From NCBI GenBank assembly GCA_963658405.1, contig CAVKQI010000038.1, forward strand, positions 1-19,891: a DNA stretch of 19,891 nt. Direction: 5' to 3'. Source of the DNA: CAG-791 sp963658405. GTDB taxonomy: Bacteria > Bacillota > Clostridia > Lachnospirales > Lachnospiraceae. Positions 14,635-19,891 of the stretch are shown here, piece after piece (position 1 is the stretch's first letter; each line of letters opens with the position of its first letter). The notes beneath the pieces were generated by a model. That model did not search any database and was not told where the DNA came from. It saw only the letters and a program-made list of their open reading frames with translations. The translations under genes were made by a program, and so were the position numbers.

Positions 14635-15750
14635 GTGAAAAAGATCGCTTTTCACTTAAATTGCCTGGAACAGGGCGGCGCAGAGCGGGTAGTATCCAAT
14701 CTGGCCAATCAGTTCGCCAAGGAAGGCTATGAGGTCTTTGTGGCCACAGAGTGGATCGGAGAGAATGAATTTGCCCTGGATGAGAGCGTACACCGGGTAG
14801 TGGTAGGCTTAAAACCGGAGGACGAGAAGAGAGGGAGAGTCAATAAATTCTTCCGCAGAGTCCGCTACCTGAAGGACTTCATGAAAAAGGAAAAGCCGGA
14901 CGTGCTCATCGCCTTTGCCCAGCGGGCCAATTACAGGGCGCTGATGGCCTGCCCCGGCACCGGCGTGCCGGTGGTGATCTCGATCCGCACGGATCCGGTG
15001 GGGCATTATGATGCCATATCCGACAAGATCCAGATCCCCCTGCTTTTTCCCAGGGCGGCAGGCTGCGTATTTCAGACCACAGGACAGAAGGAATTTTTCC
15101 GGCCCTATCTGCAGGATAATTCCACGGTGATCTTAAATCCGCTCAATCCCAAGTATATCGGGGTGCCAAAGCCCGCAGAGAGAGAAAAGACTGTCGTGCA
15201 GTCCGCCAGACTGGTGGACTTCAAAAATCAGCCCATGCTGCTGGAGGCCTTTTCCGGAGTCCATGAAAAGCACCCGGACTACGTGCTGAAGATCTATGGC
15301 GGAGACTCCGGGGACGGCACTAAGGAGATCCTGGAAAAGATCATAGAGGAAAAGCACGCTAAGGAGTGGATCAGGCTCATGGGTGCCAGCGATTCTCTGG
15401 AGCAGGAGCTGATCCGTGGCTCGGTGTATGCCTTTTCCTCCGACTGGGAGGGTATGCCCAATGCCCTGCTGGAGGCCATGGCCCTGGGAATGCCCATCGT
15501 GGCCACAGACTGCCCCTGCGGCGGCCCGAGGACCGTCATCCGCCACGAGGAGAATGCCTTGCTGATTCCCATCAAGGATCCGCAGGCCATGGCAGACGGG
15601 ATCTGCCGCCTCATCGAGGACAGGGAACTGGCGGAGCGGTTGGGAGACAATGCCAGAAAGATCGCGGAGATCGCCAATCCGGAAGCTGTTTTCACCCAGT
15701 GGAAGGACTATCTGGAGACGACCATACAGAATGCAAAGAAAAAAGCATAA
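14635..15750 (+). CDS. GT4 family glycosyltransferase
   Basis: 371-residue single-domain retaining glycosyltransferase of GT-B fold. The start is GTG at 14635, chosen for AGAGGAGAG 6 bases upstream and because it gives the usual MKKIAF N-terminus. GGAERV at 14-19 is the N-terminal acceptor-side loop. The EX7E motif lies in DWEGMPNALLEAMALG with E272 and E280, followed by DCPCGGPRTVI, typical of hexosaminyl or galactosyl transferases in capsule and O-antigen loci (PglH/PglJ-like). There is no signal or membrane segment; it would act peripherally on the inner leaflet. It is clearly homologous to the transferase at 18589. The next gene starts 16 bases after its stop, so they are co-transcribed. 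The sugar specificity cannot be read from sequence. Confidence 0.9.
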   Translation: MKKIAFHLNCLEQGGAERVVSNLANQFAKEGYEVFVATEWIGENEFALDESVHRVVVGLKPEDEKRGRVNKFFRRVRYLKDFMKKEKPDVLIAFAQRANYRALMACPGTGVPVVISIRTDPVGHYDAISDKIQIPLLFPRAAGCVFQTTGQKEFFRPYLQDNSTVILNPLNPKYIGVPKPAEREKTVVQSARLVDFKNQPMLLEAFSGVHEKHPDYVLKIYGGDSGDGTKEILEKIIEEKHAKEWIRLMGASDSLEQELIRGSVYAFSSDWEGMPNALLEAMALGMPIVATDCPCGGPRTVIRHEENALLIPIKDPQAMADGICRLIEDRELAERLGDNARKIAEIANPEAVFTQWKDYLETTIQNAKKKA

Positions 15751-15766
15751 GCGGGGAGGAACAGCT

Positions 15767-16519
15767 ATGTTTTCATTTAATGATTACCGGGAGATCATCA
15801 GACTGATCAAGGAGACAGGCCTGCAGGCCAACTACGAGGAAGCCCTGCAGCGGGATTCCTTTATCCTGATGCGCCATGACGTGGAGTATTCCGTGGAGCG
15901 GGCCCAGGCCCTGTCCAAGGTGGAGGAGAGCATGGACTTCCGTTCTGTCTACTTTTTCCAGTGGACCAACAATTCCTACAATATCCTCTCCCGTAAGAAC
16001 AGGGATATCCTGACGGACATGCACGAGCGGGGACAGTATATCGGTCTGCACTTTGCCTTAAACGGCATGACGGACATCGACCTGATCCGCAGCCGCATCA
16101 AGCAGGAGATGGACATGCTCAGCAACATGCTGGGCTTTGAAGTAAAGTGGTTTTCCATTCACAGACCCTCTCCCGACGTGCTGGCAGCCAATATCAAGAT
16201 CCCGGGGATCCTCAATGCCTACCAGGATGATTTCTTCAGCTTTGACCCCAAGGCTACCCCGGAATCCAAGCTGGAAGTCAAGTACATGTCTGACGCCAAC
16301 CACATCTGGCGCTACGGCTACCCGGATGCGGAGAATATCCGCAGCCACAAGAAGATACAGATCCTGACCCATCCCTTCGCCTGGACCAAGAAGGGGTATG
16401 ATAATTTTAACAATTTCCGGACCCTCATCGACGAGAAATATCTGGAGCTCATCGACTCCATCGACAATGAGTGCAAGGATTTCGCCCAGTACAGGGATCA
16501 GTTCATAAAGGAAGAGTAA
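15767..16519 (+). CDS. WbmS-type polysaccharide-deacetylase-like protein
   Basis: 250-residue protein resembling the WbmS-like branch of the NodB/CE4 superfamily found in O-antigen loci. Candidate metal and catalytic residues are RHDVE (36-40), GLHF (H95), SIHRPS (H132), MSDAN (D176) and THPFAW (H202). The start at 15767 is fixed by GGGGAGGA 6 bases upstream; the open frame upstream overlaps the preceding transferase and is a shadow. It has no signal peptide, suggesting a cytoplasmic role on a sugar precursor or lipid-linked glycan. It is not close in sequence to the DUF2334 protein at 10940, so the locus has two distinct deacetylase-like enzymes. Enzymatic activity is unproven for most of this family. 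Confidence 0.65.
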   Translation: MFSFNDYREIIRLIKETGLQANYEEALQRDSFILMRHDVEYSVERAQALSKVEESMDFRSVYFFQWTNNSYNILSRKNRDILTDMHERGQYIGLHFALNGMTDIDLIRSRIKQEMDMLSNMLGFEVKWFSIHRPSPDVLAANIKIPGILNAYQDDFFSFDPKATPESKLEVKYMSDANHIWRYGYPDAENIRSHKKIQILTHPFAWTKKGYDNFNNFRTLIDEKYLELIDSIDNECKDFAQYRDQFIKEE

Positions 16520-16666
16520 ATAACGGCCTGCGGCGGGATATTGCAGACAGTATGCAGGAATATCGAAGCAGTACCTGCAGCAGACGTCTGTGCCGGGTCA
16601 GCAGTACAGCAGGAATCATCGAAATAAACAGCGCAGCAGAAATTAACAGAACAGCAGGAGCAGCCT

Positions 16667-18556
16667 ATGTGCGGAATTTGCGGTTTCATGTCCAGAAGGA
16701 CCATCACCAGAGAACAACTGACAGCCATGAATGATACCATGTATCACCGAGGCCCCAACGACAGCGGCGCAGAGATCTATGAGGCCGCGGACGGCTATAC
16801 GGTGGGCATGGCCCAGCGCCGTCTGTCCATCCTGGACCTTTCCCCGCTGGGACACCAGCCCATGCATGCCGGAGACGGCAGAGTGACGGTGGTCTTTAAC
16901 GGAGAGATCTACAATTTTCAGGAGCTGAAAAAGGAACTCTCTGATTATCCGTTCCGGTCAACATGCGACACAGAGGTGATCCTGGCGGCTTACTTAAAAT
17001 GGGGTATCGACGCTGTTAAGCGCTTAAACGGCATGTTTGCCATCGCTCTCTATGACAGAGAGCTGCAGACCCTCTTTCTGGCCAGGGACCGCATCGGCAA
17101 AAAGCCCCTCTACTACTGGACAGAAGGCGGCAACCTGGTCTTCGGCTCCGAGTGCAAGCCGCTGATGGCCTGCCCCGGATTTACGAAAAAGATCCGGCTG
17201 GACATCCTTCCCCGCTACCTCTATCAGCAGTATATCAATGCCCCGGAGAGCATTTTCGAGGACGTATACAAGGTAGAGCCGGGCATGATCCTTACCTTCC
17301 ATGCCGGAGAGATCCAAACCGAAAAGTACTGGGATGTGGCAGAAGTCTACGGCCGTATGAGCAAGGACCCCGTAAAGGACTACGGCCAGGCAAAGAGTGA
17401 ATTAAAGGAAAAACTGCAGAAAGCCACGGCGCAGCGCATGATTGCCGATGTACCGCTGGGAGCCTTTTTAAGCGGCGGCTATGACTCCTCCCTGATCTCC
17501 GCCATGGCGCAGGAGCAGTCGGAGCTTCCCCTTTCCACCTTTTCCATCGGCTTTAAGGAAAAGAAGTACGACGAGGCAGGCTATGCCAGAGAAGTGGCAA
17601 AGCACCTGGGGACGCAGCATACCGAGCTCTATATCGACGAGCCGGAGATGTTCGACCTGGTGGAGAGCATCCCGAAGTATTTCGATGAGCCCTTTGCGGA
17701 CAGCTCCCAGATCCCTACCATGCTGGTATCGGCCCTGGCCAGAGAGCATGTGACGGTGGCTCTTTCCGGAGACGGCGGAGATGAATTCTACTGCGGCTAC
17801 AGCATCTATGAAAATGTAAAGCAGGCACAGCTCCTGGATCCGGCGGGCGCCCTGGTCCATGCCGCAGGGCAGCTTCCTGTGGGCGGCGGACACCGCCTGG
17901 AGGAAAAGCTTCCCTTCCGTGTGCGCGTGGTGGCAGCCAACCGGGATAAAGAGACCAAGACCCAGTTCGGCGCCGGCAGCTATGTGAAATATGCCCATCA
18001 GATGGTCCTGCAAGGAGACAAGGAGACTGTACCGGTCAATTATCCCATAGAGAGCCGGTATCCTACGGGAAACTGGCAGACGAGAAGAATGCTGCTGGAT
18101 ATGGACACCTACCTGCCGGGAGATATCCTGTGCAAGGTAGACAGAGCCTCCATGAAATATTCCCTGGAGACCCGCTGCCCGATCCTGGATACCGATGTGA
18201 TGGAATACTCCTTCCGGATCCCCCACGAGTTCAAATACAGGAAGGGCGATAAAAAGGCGATCCTCAAGGACATCGCCTACGACTACATCCCCAGAGAAAT
18301 GCTGGATCGCCCCAAGAAAGGCTTCGGCGTGCCTCTGGACCAGTGGCTGCGCGGACCCTTGCGGGAGCAGCTCACGGATTATGCCAACTATGATTTTCTG
18401 AAGAAACAGGGCATCTTTGATGCGGATTTCGTATCGAAATTCATTGCAGATTATCTGCAGAAAGGAGACGGCGGCCCCGCCAGCGGCGCCAACTTCTCAA
18501 AGCTTTCCTGGTCCTTCTTTGCTTTTCAGCAGTGGTATAACTATTATCTGAAATAA
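16667..18556 (+). CDS. asnB: Asparagine synthase (glutamine-hydrolysing) / glycan amidotransferase
   Basis: 629-residue class II glutamine amidotransferase. The ATG at 16667 exposes Cys 2 (MCGICGF) as the N-terminal glutaminase nucleophile after Met removal, and AGGAG lies 6 bases upstream. RRLSILDLSPLGHQPM and FNGEIYN mark the glutaminase domain. The synthetase domain carries the ATP-pyrophosphatase loop SGGYDSS (about 269-275) and SGDGGDE (about 367-373). All key residues appear intact. In glycan loci, relatives such as WbpS amidate hexuronic acids to uronamides instead of aspartate. The location between a deacetylase-like gene and a GT4 favours that role, but sequence alone does not separate the two. 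The symbol is that of the general family. Confidence 0.87.
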   Translation: MCGICGFMSRRTITREQLTAMNDTMYHRGPNDSGAEIYEAADGYTVGMAQRRLSILDLSPLGHQPMHAGDGRVTVVFNGEIYNFQELKKELSDYPFRSTCDTEVILAAYLKWGIDAVKRLNGMFAIALYDRELQTLFLARDRIGKKPLYYWTEGGNLVFGSECKPLMACPGFTKKIRLDILPRYLYQQYINAPESIFEDVYKVEPGMILTFHAGEIQTEKYWDVAEVYGRMSKDPVKDYGQAKSELKEKLQKATAQRMIADVPLGAFLSGGYDSSLISAMAQEQSELPLSTFSIGFKEKKYDEAGYAREVAKHLGTQHTELYIDEPEMFDLVESIPKYFDEPFADSSQIPTMLVSALAREHVTVALSGDGGDEFYCGYSIYENVKQAQLLDPAGALVHAAGQLPVGGGHRLEEKLPFRVRVVAANRDKETKTQFGAGSYVKYAHQMVLQGDKETVPVNYPIESRYPTGNWQTRRMLLDMDTYLPGDILCKVDRASMKYSLETRCPILDTDVMEYSFRIPHEFKYRKGDKKAILKDIAYDYIPREMLDRPKKGFGVPLDQWLRGPLREQLTDYANYDFLKKQGIFDADFVSKFIADYLQKGDGGPASGANFSKLSWSFFAFQQWYNYYLK

Positions 18557-18588
18557 AATTATCTTCATTGGTCGGAGACAGGAACCCC

Positions 18589-19677
18589 ATGGCAAAAATC
18601 GCCTTTTTTATCAATTCCCTACATAAAGCCGGTGCAGAGCGGGTGGCCTGCAACCTCATGGCCTACTTACAGCAGCAGGGACATGAGATCCTGCTGGTGA
18701 CACAGCATAAGGATGCGGATGAGTATACCCTCCCCGCCGGGATCCGGCGGGAACTCTCCGACCTGACGGAAGCAGAGACCGGCAAAAACCGCCTTCTGAA
18801 TTTCGCAGGCCGCTACCGCAAGCTCCAGCGGATCTGGCAGAAAGAGAGACCGGACGTCATACTTTCATTTATAGGGAAAAATAACGTCATGGCACTCCTG
18901 ACTGCCTGCCCCTGTCGCATCCCCGTAGTGGTGGCCGTGCGGGGTACACCGGCACTGGAATACGAAGGAAGAGCCCTGAAAAAGGCAGCCTTCCTGACCT
19001 TCCCCCATGCAGCAGGTGTGATCCTGCAGACAAAGGAGAGCATGGACTTTTTTCCGCCCAAAGTCCGGGAAAAAGTCACCATCCTGCCCAATCCTCTCCA
19101 CGAGGACTTCATAAGACCCATCTATGAAGGAGAGCGGGAGAAGACCATCGTGACCGTAGGCCGCATGGACGAAAATAAAAACCAGCAGATGGCCATAGAA
19201 GCCTTCGCCGCCCTGGCAGAAGAATTCCCGGACTACCGGCTGATCCTGTACGGAAACGGCGAATTAAGGGAAAAACTGCAGGATAGGACGAAACAGCTGG
19301 GCATCGCAGACCGCATCTCCCTGCCCGGCAGCATCCGGGACGTGGCAGGCGCCCTGGAGAAGGCTTCTGTATTCCTGCTGACCTCGGATACGGAAGGCAT
19401 GCCCAATACCCTTTTGGAGGCCATGGCTCTGGGCACAGCCTGCATCTCTACCGACTGCCCCTGCGGCGGCCCCGCGGAGCTGATCCGCGATGGCAAAAAC
19501 GGCTTCCTGGTGCCGGTGCGAGACACCAAAGCGCTGTCGGAGAAACTCCGCCAGCTGCTGCAGGATCCGGCACTGCGTGTGAGGATGGGAAAGCAGGCAG
19601 CGAAGGTGCAGGAGACCTATGCACCGTCAACTGTGCTCCCGCAGTGGGAGAACTATTTATTGAAACATTGCAGATGA
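18589..19677 (+). CDS. GT4 family glycosyltransferase
   Basis: 362-residue single-domain GT4 enzyme. The start at 18589 is preferred (GGAGACAGGA just upstream); a TTG at 18568 has no ribosome binding site. AGAERV at 14-19 and the EX7E motif in DTEGMPNTLLEAMALG with E269 and E277 are intact, followed by DCPCGGPAELI. It has the same architecture and clear sequence similarity to the transferase at 14635, so the two are paralogues, probably adding different sugars or linkages. It lies 32 bases after asnB and is probably in the same transcript. Downstream begins a large structured inverted-repeat region, which may mark the end of this transcription unit. Confidence 0.9.
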   Translation: MAKIAFFINSLHKAGAERVACNLMAYLQQQGHEILLVTQHKDADEYTLPAGIRRELSDLTEAETGKNRLLNFAGRYRKLQRIWQKERPDVILSFIGKNNVMALLTACPCRIPVVVAVRGTPALEYEGRALKKAAFLTFPHAAGVILQTKESMDFFPPKVREKVTILPNPLHEDFIRPIYEGEREKTIVTVGRMDENKNQQMAIEAFAALAEEFPDYRLILYGNGELREKLQDRTKQLGIADRISLPGSIRDVAGALEKASVFLLTSDTEGMPNTLLEAMALGTACISTDCPCGGPAELIRDGKNGFLVPVRDTKALSEKLRQLLQDPALRVRMGKQAAKVQETYAPSTVLPQWENYLLKHCR

Positions 19678-19744
19678 GGCTAGCACTGTGTAATGCCGCG
19701 GGGCGGCGCAGAATGGGGCGCATCATCTGCAGCGCGTGCCAGTT

Positions 19745-19891
19745 TTGCTTAGGTTCGCCTCGCAGACGTAAGATGGTATCTGGCGCGCTTTCAGAGCGCG
19801 ACAGATAGGCCCGCCTATCTGAGCAGACCCGCATCAGCGGGGATGCGAGTTAAGGGCCGGCCATCCGCAGGCAAGAGGCGAACCTTAGCAA
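19745..19891. other. Complex inverted-repeat element / possible structured RNA
   Basis: Arms of 17 bases (19745-19761 and 19875-19891) pair with one mismatch and enclose 113 bases rich in further stems: TATCTG-g-CGCGCT with AGCGCG-a-CAGATA (19777-19807), CAGATAGGC with GCCTATCTG (19802-19821), CCCGC with GCGGG (19828-19841), CGCATC with GATGCG (19830-19847), and GATGG (19772) with CCATC (19861). Two pairs of these stems overlap and exclude one another. The outer stem ends exactly at the window edge, so the full extent is unknown. It could be a structured non-coding RNA, a cis-regulatory leader for the next gene, or a miniature mobile palindromic element. It has no known RNA family signature that I recognise. 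Confidence 0.6.

Noticed and set aside
16520..16666. CAG-rich stretch with two ACAGCAGGA words before asnB
   Set aside because: The words are short and the region has no promoter or strong stem; most likely compositional.

Overview
The window reads as a chromosomal segment of a Gram-positive anaerobe of the class Clostridia, probably Lachnospiraceae. Coding DNA is fairly GC-rich, Shine-Dalgarno sequences are strong AGGAGG-type, genes overlap or sit tightly together, and there is a lipoprotein PotD. The species cannot be named from sequence alone. All sizeable genes lie on the + strand; only two tiny peptide genes lie on the - strand.

Layout. 1-483 is AT-rich non-coding DNA with several small stem-loops. 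484-2202 encodes a polytopic membrane protein resembling GT-C glycosyltransferases. 2244-3042 holds two tandem diverged copies of a ~400 bp unit. Each copy has a strong hairpin, a 38-39 codon glycine-rich hydrophobic peptide gene on the - strand, a conserved promoter-like pair of boxes, and a very conserved far-upstream block. 3155-4333 is a PepT-like M20 peptidase, divergent from the peptides and preceded by a good promoter with an operator-like palindrome over its -10 box. 4533-8574 is a complete potABCD polyamine ABC transporter operon with its own promoter; an array of four stem-loops lies between potC and potD, and a terminator follows potD.

8816-19677 is a surface-glycan locus. In order it encodes a WbpP/TviC-like nucleotide-sugar 4-epimerase, a sugar-formyltransferase-like enzyme, a DUF2334 deacetylase-like protein, a 925-residue protein made of two fused GT4 glycosyltransferases, a single GT4, a second deacetylase-like protein (WbmS type), an asparagine-synthase-type glutamine amidotransferase, and another GT4. 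Together these suggest decoration of a polysaccharide or glycoconjugate with 4-epimerised amino sugars carrying formamido and/or carboxamide groups, assembled by at least four GT4 domains. No flippase, polymerase, priming transferase or UDP-sugar dehydrogenase is in the window, so the locus probably continues to the right. The last ~147 bases form a complex inverted-repeat element that reaches the window edge.

The points most worth a second look are the duplicated small-peptide module, the terminal structured element, the 31-base hairpin found identically at two intergenic sites, the double-GT fusion with acidic inserts, and the unusual active-site spacing of the formyltransferase. No tRNA, rRNA, transposase or CRISPR array was seen.
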